A DNA stretch of 64,000 bases from Strongylocentrotus droebachiensis. Its lineage: Eukaryota > Echinodermata > Echinoidea > Camarodonta > Strongylocentrotidae. Under the pieces are notes generated by a model. That model did not search any database. It had not been told where the DNA came from and saw only the letters and a program-made list of their open reading frames with translations. Shown here piece after piece: positions 32,332 to 45,066 of the stretch (its first letter is position 1; each line of letters opens with the position of its first letter). The stretch is taken from contig JAVYIG010000097.1 of NCBI GenBank assembly GCA_035222895.1, forward strand, positions 372,001-436,000, written 5' to 3'. A program made the translations under genes and the position numbers.

Positions 32332-34538
32332 AGGACGATTATAATAGAAAGTCTCTGTTTATCAGTGGGAGATATTCTTGTAGGGTTTCGGCCATATTAA
32401 AGCTGATTGGCTAAGAGGGAAGGGGTACTGCCTGCTTGGTGTTAGGGTTCCAGGTGATTAGGGCAAGGCTGCGAATACAGATGGACAAACAGTTTGAGAC
32501 CCAAGGAGAATCCTCGCATAGTTAAAATTTAAAAACAAAGCCAGCCTTGGCTCACAAATTCACTATGGTCTTGTTTGTGTCCCGAATGTCAAAAGAACTC
32601 ATAATTACCATTAAGATATACAGTCATGAATGCTTCAACACTATATACATTATCTACAGGAAACGTTGATCTACCGAGAATGACTTGCATTTTTGTTCTA
32701 GGTTTAACAATCATTTTGAAACCTCAGAATAGAATAGCAGTTTCGAAACATGTATTTCAGACGTCACAAAATTTACTTCCCCATTTGAAATGTTTGACCA
32801 TTGTTCTGAACCTCCACCAAAACGGCTAGGATCAACCCTGCATGTTAAAGAGGTAATGGCACTACAATTTTTCATCTACAATGTCGTTTTTATCAGGAAC
32901 CCATAATATATAAGCACTGCTTTTCAATAGGTTCCTCTAATTCTACTTATTTATAATCTATTATACAAATTAAATATCAATGAGACGCGCTCATACCACA
33001 TGTACATTTATATAATTTCTACTTTATATATCTGTCGATATTTTTTGTAAAATTTGGAACAAATAAACTAAAAAAATTCAGCTTCAAGCTTCCTCCTGGA
33101 AAAAGTTTAAGAATTTGATAGAAACATCCTTTTTATTCTCCAAAACCTATCTGATATGTTTGTTATCAATTGAATAATTGATATTTCTATCTTTTCACAA
33201 CAAATATTGCAATGACAAACCAGTGTTTTATAATGTGAAGTAAATGATTATATCAATTGTGTTAAATTTATTATTTTCTGTTTTGAAAAGATTTGTTTCA
33301 CTTCTATGTTGTTTCCCTTTTGCGCCTCGAAATAAAAGTTTACATAAACGGCGCCATCCAGATGACTATCATCATCATTGTCATCATCATCATCATCATC
33401 ATCGTCATCATTATCATTATTATTGTTATTATTGTTATTTTGATCACCATAACTAAATCTGAAAATAATTAATTATAACATGTGTCACAACATTTAATTT
33501 TGTACTGAATCATGAAAATTAATATACAATATTATTGATCACACAGTGATATTCACTCATTGTTGTATTTCCATGCTGTACCATACACGTAATAGAATAT
33601 GCATTTCACTTTTATATAATAGCCATACAAGAACATGTACACACGAGACAATTCATGAAACATGATGGAGCCAGATATATACCGTCTAATACAGGTTCAG
33701 CATCATATATAGAATAATAATGACAAATGAAAAGTAGTGAAGAATGCAGTGCAGAGATCAGATCGATAATAGTGTGTTGATCATGCCGTTCGTTCCACCT
33801 GCTACCCAGGCCAGCTAACCTTTTACTACAAATAACATGTACAGTGCATATATCAGTTCATATTTGGAAATTGCGTTCTATAAGAACATTTTAATTGTTG
33901 GATGTATGCCGGTGGTATATACACATACATAAAAAAAACAAGTGTCAGCAAACACGCGCACACACTTACACACCCACACGCACAACCTTGATTCCCCACC
34001 ACGCCCACATATGGAATATCCTCGGCGCGCAATCCATACGAAGGAATAGACATTTTAATCAATTTGACAGAAAAACGCCATATTACCACTACAACTACTA
34101 AATATCCATGCGTAACACATACCCATCTGTATGGATTCTTCAATATTAAAGTATGAACAAACCCGACATAGCAAGGTTTTTCGCACGAGAGGTAATGGAT
34201 GGGTGTGGTTAATGTTTATCTTTACCAAAGGGATCATAATTATTCTTTTTTGTCTTCTTCTTCTTATACAGACTAAACTGAAAGAAGACATGTCATTAGG
34301 AACATAAGATCGTGTATTAAAGCCTATGCAACATTGGAGTAACTGCGCTCTTGTGATGATGATTGTTACAACATCCTCTTCTTTATAATCCTCATGACAA
34401 ATTGGCAATAATCATTCTTCAAATTTGATATCTCGTCGATCTTTTATTTCTTTGTTTGAAATCATTAAAATTTCGATTTAAAACAACTTATAAAAATGAC
34501 CGCACATTTATCGACAATGCTAATGTAATACAAATAAC
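32332..34538. repeat. 2.2-kb tandem duplication, copy 2
   Basis: This copy matches copy 1 base for base over the stretches compared. The differences I can find are one base at its first few positions (AAGGAC for AAGGAT) and four or five in its last 110 bp: an extra C before TTTTATTTC, GTTTG for GATTG, TTTAAAAC for TTTACAAC, and TAATGTAA for TAATATAA. The matching microsatellite lies at 33363-33444. Similarity ends at ACAAATAA, after which the sequence is single copy. Confidence 0.95.
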
Positions 34539-35525
34539 CCTTTTTTGTAAGTAGAATAATTAAGTTCCTCCAATCACCGCAAATCAAGAAACAATAGAAA
34601 ATGTTTGAAATCAATGAACCACTAATAATAAGTATAATTGATACCGATACCCCATTACAATCAACAAATTAATGGACAATATCAATTTGAGAATGAGAAG
34701 CGCCATCATTTTTTTAAGCTCGGAAGCGGGGGAAAGATTTATTCTTGAACGTTGCAGACTAAGGATATCCACCTTAATACCATGGCCGAATTCAATTATA
34801 GGACGAAAGTAGCTACAAATCAGGGGTGAAGGTTAACGAGACATTTCAGATAGCAAGGGCATGATGCTAGATTAGATGCAGTCTAAACAAGATTGCTCAT
34901 AAAATATCAACAAGGTAAAAATATAAAAAAAGACCGGTGGCAGATGTCGGCTGGCAGTGATTATCATGCTTGAGGGGACGCCAATGTCTTTGCATTTTTT
35001 TCCTTCCAGAAAGGGCGGCTTAGGAAGGAGGCAGAAAGCAATCGCGCTTAATAATAGTTGCTACTATTTTGGGACAAGTTCAATTTGATTAATCATCTTG
35101 ATTAAGCATTGCACGTGTGTTTCAGACGAGAGATATAAGTCTAACTATGTTTTTCTGCAAAATTATACCAATCTTCGTACTTTTAATTAAATGTTATAGG
35201 TACGCTGCATGTTTTGGGCTTGTATTTTCATTCAATGGTACATTCCGATTTCCAAAGAAAAGAATATTAAAATGGCTAAATATTAAACTGTTTATGGTAC
35301 ACAATGGATTCTGTAACCTATTGTTTTGCAATTACCACACGGAACCCCAGTACACGTATTTATTTGGTATTCTCTTGGACTAAAATCTACGAAGTGCTTC
35401 ATTATCAACGAGTATCACGAAATAAACGTGGATCAATAAAATACATTACAACACCTGTATCTGTTATTCTAGTGGTTCACTAAAAACAAAAACAAATTCA
35501 TTAATGCCATGGAGTATCATGTTTC
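34539..35525. other. Non-coding stretch, probably intronic
   Basis: AT-rich sequence. An 88-codon open frame at 35117-35383 gives no recognisable protein. No repeats noted. Confidence 0.4.
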
Positions 35526-36075
35526 ATTACAAGTGAAGTCCACCTTGACATTGAGTTGGGTTTGATAGAAACTGAAAAACAAGTGGAACCGGTCAGTGAA
35601 AGTTAGAGTTAAATCCGATTGTCAATAAGAAACATATGAATTTTAAAAGTTGTAATCAATCAAACACAAATTGGCAACTATATGACGTATCTTGAAAGGT
35701 CCCCTCCCGTTTGCACGGTACTATGCAAAATCAGAAATTTCTATGTTCCCTATAATTTTGTTTAAAGATACAATTTTCAATCATACATGCACCCGTATAA
35801 TATTCATAATTATTGTAAATATTTTTTAAATCAACCCCTGTATGAAACAAATCTATTCCGTCATCGGTAAATAATGAATATTACAATTTATGACATTTTC
35901 TGTACAGACCAAATTTGAGAGGACCTTCAGAGATACATGACAGTGTTGCTCTTCAAAATATTCACAAACTTCCTATTTTAAATCGGATATTGTTCAAACT
36001 TAAACTGATTTGTTTCTCTCGTTTTTCTGCTTTTATTAATACTAGATGATCATCAGGATGGACTTCCCCTTTAAT
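35526..36075. mobile_element. TIR element (GGGGAAGTCCA family), about 550 bp
   Basis: The left end AAGTGAAGTCCACCTTGA (35531 onward) and the complement of the right end, AAGGGGAAGTCCATCCTGA (ending at 36074), form an imperfect inverted repeat of about 17 bp. An AAGGGGAAGTTCACCCTGATG end is one I remember from repeats in sea urchin and amphioxus DNA. The interior is AT-rich and non-coding. No target duplication is certain; TTAA at the right edge is suggestive only. Confidence 0.55.
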
Positions 36076-39000
36076 GTATGCTATGTTTTGTATTGAAATG
36101 GGAAATAAATGTTATGAGTGGTATAATTGTTTCATCCGAATTAGGGTAATGATGACGATCAGGATGATCATGATGAGTATTTGTGGCTTTCAAGCTTGTC
36201 CGGACATGGCGAGACCAGCTGTCCTGATTATGAGAGATTTTAAACCAATTTAATTTTGCCAGCGCTACCATAATTTCTAGGGCATTTTTTTATTTTTCCA
36301 CAAAGATTCCTCCTGCACATGTCATATTTGAAATTTTTAAAGGTGGATATTTTTTCATTGAAATATCACATAAAGGAAATTGTATGCTATATGTTTTCTG
36401 TCTAATAATACCTTATTCATAATTTGTCTGCGATGGTTTACTGAGGACAATGGGTTTATAAATTAAAAAAAGTGCCGTAAAAATCTTCTTGGATCATGTT
36501 TTTGCACCAAATGTGGATCAGACCATTATGCATGCGAAACATTGGTTGTTATATCGCTTTAAGACTTAAATTCTGCTTCATATCTCAGTGGTGTACTGTT
36601 TAAAGTGATCTAATGTATCTGAGCTACATGTACCATAAGACCTTGAGAGGCATTATGTTTAAAGCAGATACTTTATTTTCTTGAAGGAACCATGTTCCCT
36701 GGTTTCAGCGTTCTATATGGTGCCACTTTTCATCAAATAAAATAGTTATACTTCTTTAAATGTGACCAACAATGGTAATCCTCCTTCCTCATCCGCTTTT
36801 AAATCTTTAGTGTAATACTATTAGATCTAGGGTATTTTAAGAAGCTCCTCACAGTCTGCATTTAGAAGACGTGTGAGGGTGAAAACTCCATGACTATAAA
36901 AATACATAGTACAATAAAACACTTCAGGTGCGACTCTGTTTAACCGTGATTAAAATGGTGTGGCGTCTCTACTAGGTGCCTCAGCAAAATGAAGTGAAAA
37001 CATATTTCCTAAGAAACCATAAAAAGATACATGGTGAATTTTTCCACTTGTATTTACACTGAAGTACCACGAGCGTCTTGATTGACGAATATGTGTACAT
37101 TTTAAGAATCCACTATTATGATGAAGAGATGATATATGATATGATAATTTAGTAAATTATATTAATATCATCGTTATCATTTTTTTTTCTTGAATGTGAG
37201 ACATGACGTGATGTTAATCCTATTGAATAAAAGGCTCTACAAAATGTACATTGAATATGAGCAAAAAGAGAGAAAGGTCTATATGTTCTATACTTGATTA
37301 AAGAAGGCGAATATTAGACTAGTCACTTATCAGTACAATAAAAATGTCATTGGTTTTACTTCCCCATATATAATTATATACTATATATCTTTCAGTGACA
37401 TAATTGTAGGTATATTTTTACCGATACATTTTTACAATGTATTCACCAGTATTAGTTTTCGAAGGCAATATGATAATCTAAGACATAAATGTCTATTTAT
37501 ACACGGCTTTCTGTATTCTGTTCTTGAATACAATGCTATTTGGACGTAATTCGAACATCGCGAGTGTGATTCCCTTTCCGTGCTCGTTCCCCATATTCGT
37601 TGTATTGTTTACATAGATACAGTCTCTTATGGCATGTTTTTACCTTCCGCAATGTTCATTAATAGCATCATAAAATGGCGTCTAAAAGCATCGAGGTGAA
37701 CATTGCCTCACCTATTTAAAACCTCCCTACGTCTTCGAGAAGACAGCATGGTCCGTGTTTCCTCCTTGATGAAGGTCGATAGCGGAGAGGAATTGTAAGT
37801 GACATCGTCATTTCTGAGTCACATGGTAGCTAAAAAACCCACATACAGACACAAAAATTGAATAGGGTAAAATAAATGCACTAACAGTAGAAGAGCGAAT
37901 AATTTTTCACATCAGACAATATTCGCGATGATGAAGAAACTAACGATATATTCATATATATATATATACTCCTTTTATTTGTACATATGGAACTATCGCA
38001 CATCTGTATTCAAAACCACGGCAATTTGAATGTGTTCCAGTGAAAAATAAAATTTTTTAGAAGATATTATGTGACGCATAGTTCGTCAACCGTATATTTT
38101 CTCCTCTGTTTAGCCGCGTAGTTGAGTAGGATTACCAAGAATACTTGTATAAATCAAATGTTTCCAATTCATCAAGGCTACCAATAGTTCTCGATGAGAA
38201 AAGCTGATAAGGTTTAGTGCCTCGCCTCACACGTCTTTTTTTTTCAAGGAAATTCGCTACTGTGCATCATACATATTAATTAATTAAGTATAGATAGATT
38301 CTATATTTAATCTTTGCTATCTTTCCGGAGAAAAGTTGTTAGCAGGTGAGCGAATGTGCTTGTTAGGTGCACAACGTTCTATACATACTCCATATTTATT
38401 TTGAAGACAATTGACCTCCTTTAAGAGCGATGTACATGTAATAAGGACCCGTGATCTCTGTGCATTGGGTTGAATATGAAATTATTTCGGCATCATAATC
38501 AGTCGACTACTGAATTTTCTTTTTGCCAAAGGCTTTATACAGGGGCCACCTGGTTCCAATAAGTGATGGGTTAACAGAAGTAAGCATGTGTGCCAAATCT
38601 AATGTTATAATATGACGATATAGTAAAAAAAAAAAAAAAAAAAGTTATGTACTTTAAAGAAGGTATTAAAACCGCTTGTATTTTTATCTTTTCACATTGC
38701 GGTGGTTGTGACATTGAAATCAATCAATTTCCAGTTTCTTAACTGTATTGACACTATTCCCAGGATGTAACAAACCCCGACAATAGAAGTCTAGACTTGC
38801 AACTCAAACTTTCGAGCTCTGTGACCACCTGTCTCTCATGAATAAGATATGGCATATTATATTGCCTATGACGTTAATGTGCCAATTAATTGGGTTACAC
38901 AGATGGAAACTCCATGGTTTCCCGAAGTATAAATTCTTTTTTTTTAAATACATATTCGTAGTTAGTGCTTTGATAATGCAAGCCAACGAAAACTTTTGCA

Positions 39001-40732
39001 ATTGATCGCTCCCAGTAGAGTACCAGATTAGATTGATTTTAAGGGGTGTTCAAATACATGTATTTCAATAAGATTGGAGTAGACGTTAACATAGCTTATA
39101 CAACTATACCAGTTTATTAACTTTATTAAATTGACCCTGTTATTGTATTTTTTTTCTTCTTTCATATTCTCAAACAATTCTTTTGATAAAATTAGTGATA
39201 ATAATACACTCATAACGGAGAAAAAATAATAAACTAACACAACCATACTTTCTGTCGACATCTTTGTGTACAAACGAATATATTTATGTTGTCATTTTAT
39301 CGAGTGGCCTATAAACATGTGAACGTTTTATTAACCTAAAGGCCAATCAGTTAAATTAGTGATAGAAAGAAGGTGCCGTTATCTAAAACATGTTTTACAT
39401 CTGTCTATCTAATTCGTTTAAAGACTTAAACTGTGCATTTCTTTGTATTAGTCAGAAACATTTCGTATTTTATGTATAAATTATGTATTTTTCAACTTCC
39501 TAGGTTAGATACATGTATTTTTCTTTCTTGGGAGTACCTCTTTACTTGATATCAGTCTCTCTCCCCTTTTCAGTATAGTAGCCCTACAATACACCGTAAT
39601 TTGATAACCAACGGTAGAAGAAACAGCATATATGCAGGTTTAGATAAGCCTTTAATATGTTACAAACGGGAATTGCAGATACAAGTTCAATAAGCAAGGT
39701 CAGGGAGCTAGTTCATGACAGAAACCGATTTCAATCAAGGCAATCTCCACCTTAGGTCTTAGGCAAGGAGAAACAAGCTACGTTTTAATAGCTTTATGAG
39801 TTACAGACGTAAGCCGTGCAATCTCCAACATTTATCTCAATTAGACGGTGCCTAGGGGATGGGTCTGTCTTGTTCATTAGAGGGATTTCTGCATTTCAGA
39901 TTCATCTAAATTTATCGCACTTATACTGACCTCTCACGACGATGATACATACAAGAATGTGTCAACCAGATGACATGGCACGGAGCAAATTAGCTTTAAT
40001 TCTACCCTAAACCTGCTACCTCAAACCTCGCCTGAGCAAAATGGAGCGAAAGGGTGTTCCTCTTCAGAGGATGTTCCTTTTCCATATTAAGGTATTTCTC
40101 CTGCCTTTAGTAGTCAATTCTGTAAGTGAAATTAATGACCTAATAGGTACAACTAGAAATGTGCATTTTATCATCCTTAATTTTCGAACCAGAGGTATGT
40201 GTTTGCATATGGGTATGGCGCCGTGCAGTTGGCGCCACTATCTCAGGAAACTGAAAAGCACAAATATGAAGCATAGCTTGCTTAATTCCTAACTTGTAAT
40301 GAAACTTCAAATATGGTTTTAATTTGTTTTTAATCAGAATTGAATTCATTCCTCTCTCTCTCTCTCTATATATATATATAAAGACAATTACACGTGCAAC
40401 ACCGTGTACTATAGTCTTTTTGTTCACTGGTGATAAGCGTTATCTATTCGATTTTTTTTCTTCAAATTCATGATATTTGTTAAAGTGATTGAGTAATTAT
40501 GTCTCGCATGTTTATAAAAATCAAGATATGAAGCAAAATGATACAGTCCTCAAAGGCACTTATATAGATTTACAAAAGCACATTAAAGTGAAGCTTGGAA
40601 TGTTTGAACAGTGTATTTTTACAATTCATGCACACATGCAAACACGGAGGACCGTAATTGATCAAACCAAGTTTATATGTATTTGACCCCGCGTTTGAAA
40701 TGACTCGAAATGTTCTAAATCAGAAAAAACAA
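36076..40732. other. Long non-coding region, probably intronic
   Basis: No exon or RNA was recognised. It contains a short TA run near 37955-37970, an A-run at 38625-38643, and a CT run followed by a TA run at 40351-40380. The open frame at 40041-40292 has a good start context (CAAAATGG) but no recognisable protein. Confidence 0.4.
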
Positions 40733-40819
40733 TGAGAGAGAGAAAGAGAGAGAGAGAGGGAAAGAAAGAGAGAGGGAGAGAGAGGGAGAGAAAGAGAGAG
40801 AGAGAGAGAGAGGGGGGAA
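40733..40819. repeat. (GA)n microsatellite
   Basis: About 87 bp of GA repeats with GGGA and AAAG interruptions. Confidence 0.9.
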
Positions 40820-41230
40820 AGGTCTCTACCTACCATTAATTTATACTTGTGATAATTAAGTTATCGATCATTTGCAGAACCCATTCTGCCAATCCACGTA
40901 GAAAGGGAATATACATACACTATCTGTTCATAAAGTTTAGTTATTGATCATGTCTGAAACACAAGGTCATAATGACAAATATACCCATCTATCATGATAA
41001 TACCGTGTACCAAGGTCAGTATTCCATTGGGAAATATACAAAATTTGATTACCCGTTATTGTGCCGATGAATACGATGGGTCCAGTGCTTAGCGAATTAA
41101 GTAAAGATAGTATACCCAAAACCTAGATGTATCGAAAGCTGTGTGCTTTGGTTACAATAGCCCGCAATTCATGGTAGATCAAATACAATGAGACTTGATA
41201 CAATACACGTTCCCTCGCGTTTGAATTCAT
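40820..41230. other. Non-coding stretch
   Basis: No gene or repeat was recognised. Confidence 0.4.
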
Positions 41231-41692
41231 GTGTGTATTGCAATGATTTACGGATCAATCATTCCAAGCTTCTCTTTAATGTGCTCTTTTGAGTGGCGAT
41301 ATTGTATCGTACATAATGAAAGAATCAAAGAGATGAAGCGTGTCCTAGAATTATGGTTTATACAACAAATATTTATCTGTCAACCGTTCACCGATCATGA
41401 TGATTTATGTATTCGTTATCATTGTTATTTGCAATTTTCCCTTTGGCTTGCTAAATTTTCATTAAACCATCCAATATTCATTTATCACGATGTGTTTCTG
41501 TACTTCTGTACTACAAATCTTTATATCCGCGATTTCGCTCTTAAATACAGTCTGAACACAGAAGCAACATTGGATGATATACGCTCAGGCGTTCAAAACA
41601 TGAATAATCCAGAAGATCATTCGTGTGAGAATGGAAAATATAAACCTTCTCTTAGAGCTAGAATCCATATTGCAAGAAATGAATATGAATGA
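41231..41692 (+). CDS. Unrecognised open frame of 153 codons (doubtful)
   Basis: One of the two longest open frames outside repeats apart from the receptor exon. It is rich in F, I, Y and C in the first 110 residues (for example FICQPFTDHDD, YHDVFLYFCTTN). The last 40 residues are more hydrophilic (TLDDIRSGVQNMNNPEDHSCENGKY). It has no signal peptide, domain or motif that I know, and no clear splice sites were checked off at its ends. An AT-rich sequence this long yields a frame of this length by chance now and then, so this is a candidate only. Confidence 0.15.
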   Translation: MCIAMIYGSIIPSFSLMCSFEWRYCIVHNERIKEMKRVLELWFIQQIFICQPFTDHDDLCIRYHCYLQFSLWLAKFSLNHPIFIYHDVFLYFCTTNLYIRDFALKYSLNTEATLDDIRSGVQNMNNPEDHSCENGKYKPSLRARIHIARNEYE

Positions 41693-42833
41693 AATCAAAC
41701 CGGTGCCATAATTTTCCCAAAGAAACCGCGAAATATGTGTAATGTGAGATAAAGGCTGTTGGCGAGGACTAAAATCACAAAATTACAAAAACAGGCACAA
41801 GTTTAAAATGCATGTAAAAGATGATCCTGTTACAAACCTTTACTGTATCCTCAGTCTCATACTTTGTTATTGAGACAGTGTCGATGAAGGTCAATAACTT
41901 CAAAGATTTTATATTGCACTTGATAGAAAATGTATACTAGAACACTTAAAAGAAGATGAGGGTATAGCCCATTAGAGATTAGTTAGTTAGAACATTTATT
42001 ATCTATATTATTTGATACTTCAATTTTCTTCCCGACGTCAAAGTGGATAAATGGTCTTGAAAATAGTTTTTGTCACAGGTTTATAAGGGTACGCTGGAAG
42101 AACCAAATAAATCCACCCTATGTGTGATTTCCTCCCTATTAAAGCTATTAGTAAACAAAATTGTAAACTGCATATAAAAATAATGCCTGCCCATTACCTC
42201 CCTATTTTCTTTCGTGTATCATGGCGGTTCTTTGGCGGTTTTCCACGTCAGTATAAAGCACATTACAGTGAACTAGTTTTGAGGACTATGTAATCTAAGA
42301 CACTGCATTAATGAAAGTATACTTTATTGAGAATGAAATAGGATTCTCAACCTAAGATGTTGTCCGTTGCATTTTCATTTGAAAGTAGGTCTTCTTCAGT
42401 TGTGGGATTGGTCATTTGTTTATTTTGTATGCAACATTCTCAGCCAAAATATCAAAAAATAAATTAATGTTTAAAGCAAGTAAAAGTAAACACGAACACA
42501 GAACGAAAACAACTCGCGCAATGTTTTCAGAATTTTCGAAAATTCAATTTCCACAATTGATGGCGTGCACTTAGTTCATTCGTCCCTAATATCTAATTTC
42601 AGCAGGGATAATGAAGAGCGGATCCCAGGGCAGAACATAGTCATATTTTCTTTTCTTCTTATTCCTTTCTAATATCAAGGAAGAAGGTAGAGGGGAAAAG
42701 TAATCACCATCAGAGTAAACCGTGCATCCATTGATTTTCCCCCCGTTCCACATCGATTGTATTATCTAATGCAATCATTAAAGGCTAATGAATAATGTTG
42801 GTGGAGGGATCCACATCTGGTTGGGAGGAATTG
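41693..42833. other. Non-coding stretch
   Basis: AT-rich with no recognised feature. A slightly GC-richer patch precedes the CRE pair. Confidence 0.4.
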
Positions 42834-42868
42834 TGACGTCATACTATGATGACGTCAGTGTTATTGGA
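42834..42868. promoter_or_regulatory. Paired CRE palindromes with a nearby CCAAT box
   Basis: Two perfect TGACGTCA sites (42834-42841 and 42850-42857) lie 16 bp apart centre to centre, followed by ATTGG (inverted CCAAT) at about 42863-42867. TGACGTCA is the full binding site of CREB/ATF bZIP dimers, and CCAAT boxes (NF-Y) often accompany it. No exon or transcription start is visible nearby, so an intronic enhancer or unannotated promoter is only inferred. Confidence 0.4.
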
Positions 42869-45004
42869 CACTGGGTGGAACCTATAGCTTCATTCGTCCT
42901 GGATGTAGCTCTTACCACAACACTTACATCAATTGAATATTATAGGAGAGGTTGTGGTCGCTAATATAATTGATACTAATGCTAATTGACTGAAGTCAAA
43001 TGAACTAAAGCGGTGTAAATACGGATCTTTGGTAACCGAGATAAATAGATTTGGATGACATTGTACGAAGCGTGACGGGGATGTGACATCACACACGAAG
43101 GAAATAGCCAATATTTTGTCTTACTATTGGGTCCTACGTTTCCGTACTCATCTATTAATTTCACATCCTATGGTGTAAGGATCATACTTGTATATTCCTT
43201 AGCTAATGCAGGAAAAACAAAACCGGCAATGCTTCAATTTACGCGCGTAGAAACGACTTAGGGTACATTCAAAATCTCTGTCTATTGTGATAATAAAAAC
43301 ATTGTCGAGAGATGATATCTTAACTTATTCGTACTGCTTTACTATGAGGTTTGGTAACGTATTAGAAATTTAGAAAACACAATGGCAAAAAGGTTGATGA
43401 GAATCGCCACAAAACTACAGGAACAACAAACACTTACACAGTTATGCAAAAATGCAAATTAGGAGTTCACCATCGGCACATTCCACATTCGGCACGAAGT
43501 TTAGCTTGCTTATATCATTATCCAGATATTTCATCGCACTGTTGTTTTTATTACATTAATTTAAATGTCTTCTACGATTCTGTGAACATTTCAACTTTCG
43601 TCATATATCGAATATCTTCCTTTAATTCAGCCAACCCCCAAAACGTCTCAGTGGATGAGACTATTACTGCACCTTAATGCCCCTCACAGGATGGCAATCT
43701 GACCCGGGGCATTTAGGAGCTCATCATTTCTGCGTGTTTGTATTCTGGTCTCGCGGTTGGACGGGGATTGGAGATTCGGGTTCCAAAGAACACAAATGAG
43801 CTTGATTAAAGGTGGAAAGAGGATAGTCTCCTCCACAGAAGATTCACAATGACCTTTAAATAATAAAACTTCACAATATTTTTCGAAATAACTTTTAACT
43901 TGGATAAAAGTAGAGTTAGTTAAAAGTATTCCAGTATCAAATAACTACAACAATCAAATGAACCACATTGCCCGAATACTCTGTGCGCTATCTACAATGA
44001 TTTAAATTATTTTCATATTTTTTGGTATATATCTAATTTATGTTTTTACCCTTGGTTGGACTTCGTTATTTAATTTCTTTCTTTCTATTTATAATACCAC
44101 ATCCAACGATTTACATGCAGCATACATTTGAAGAATCTTCTTTTTTTGGTAATGAAGCGCTTTATTTTTGCAATGATAAATTGATGTTGGTTCGTTACTG
44201 CATAAATATAATGACACCTACCTATATTTATCATGAGATAGCACTACAAGCAGCATTGTATTCCCTATCCCTAACACTGGATAAAAATAAATATACAAGC
44301 TTATAAAATAAACAATTATTGAATGAGAAAGGGTACAATATTATCATGAAATTCAATCTACAAAATAAAATTATGTTTACATTTGAAATGACAAATCATT
44401 TCTAGTTCGTGTATGGTCACTTACCTATAGTTTCATAGTTCTGATATAATTTGGCGGCGGCATGACTGGATACAATATAAAACAACAATGAAATAATTGT
44501 TTTAGTCTTCACGATGGTCTTTTATTGATTAAAATCGTAAACTAAGATTTAACAAAAAAAGTAATTTGGTAGATTTCAGGTTTGGCCCAAAAATATTACT
44601 TCGATTCCAAAATACTTTAACCTCAAAGTCTCACAGCGCACCGAGGAACACCAAACCGTCGACAGGAAAGCCAGTTTGATTTTTAAGGAATATTAGTAGA
44701 GTATGGGTATTATTTCAGTTTAGCATGTGCGATAATGTTCTTAGCCTGAGGAATTCGTATGTGATATGTATTTCAACGTAATATGAAAGTTGAGATATTG
44801 GTTCAAGGAACTTCGCTCAGTCTCCTTTATCTTTTTCTTTCTTTCCTCTTGCGGGTCGGTTTTTAAAAAGTGAAATAAATCAGCCCGCAAACAGAATCAC
44901 ATTCACCTTTTCGACCGTCCACCCTGCCACATATAATACCCTCCAACTACTTCAACATCTACGGATGACTAGATGTGAGTCTCGACAGCACTGAAAAGTC
45001 TGGT
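42869..45004. other. Non-coding region
   Basis: Open frames of 60-88 codons (43444-43677, 44040-44306) have no recognisable products. No repeat family seen. Confidence 0.4.
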
Positions 45005-45066
45005 ATTTGTTGAGCCCAGTTGCAGAGGGAATTTTGATGACCTGGATTCAAATCCCCGCTTCGTAT
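45005..45066 (+). mobile_element. tRNA-derived SINE relic
   Basis: GAGCCCAGTTGCAGAGGG (45012 onward) resembles a tRNA A-box/D-arm (TAGCTCAGTTGGTAGAG). GGATTCAAATCCCC (45044-45057) is a one-mismatch B box. The spacing of about 33 bp fits a tRNA-like pol III promoter. A C-run (45099-45113) lies downstream. No intact cloverleaf. Confidence 0.5.

Noticed and set aside
30422-34408. Identical pairs of 67-117-codon frames in the two 2.2-kb copies
   Set aside because: Repetition is due to the DNA duplication. The peptides are low-complexity or unlike any known protein and overlap on both strands.
40041-40292. 83-codon frame with a good start context
   Set aside because: No recognisable protein. The possible donor GTATTT inside it is weak, and length is within chance for this composition.
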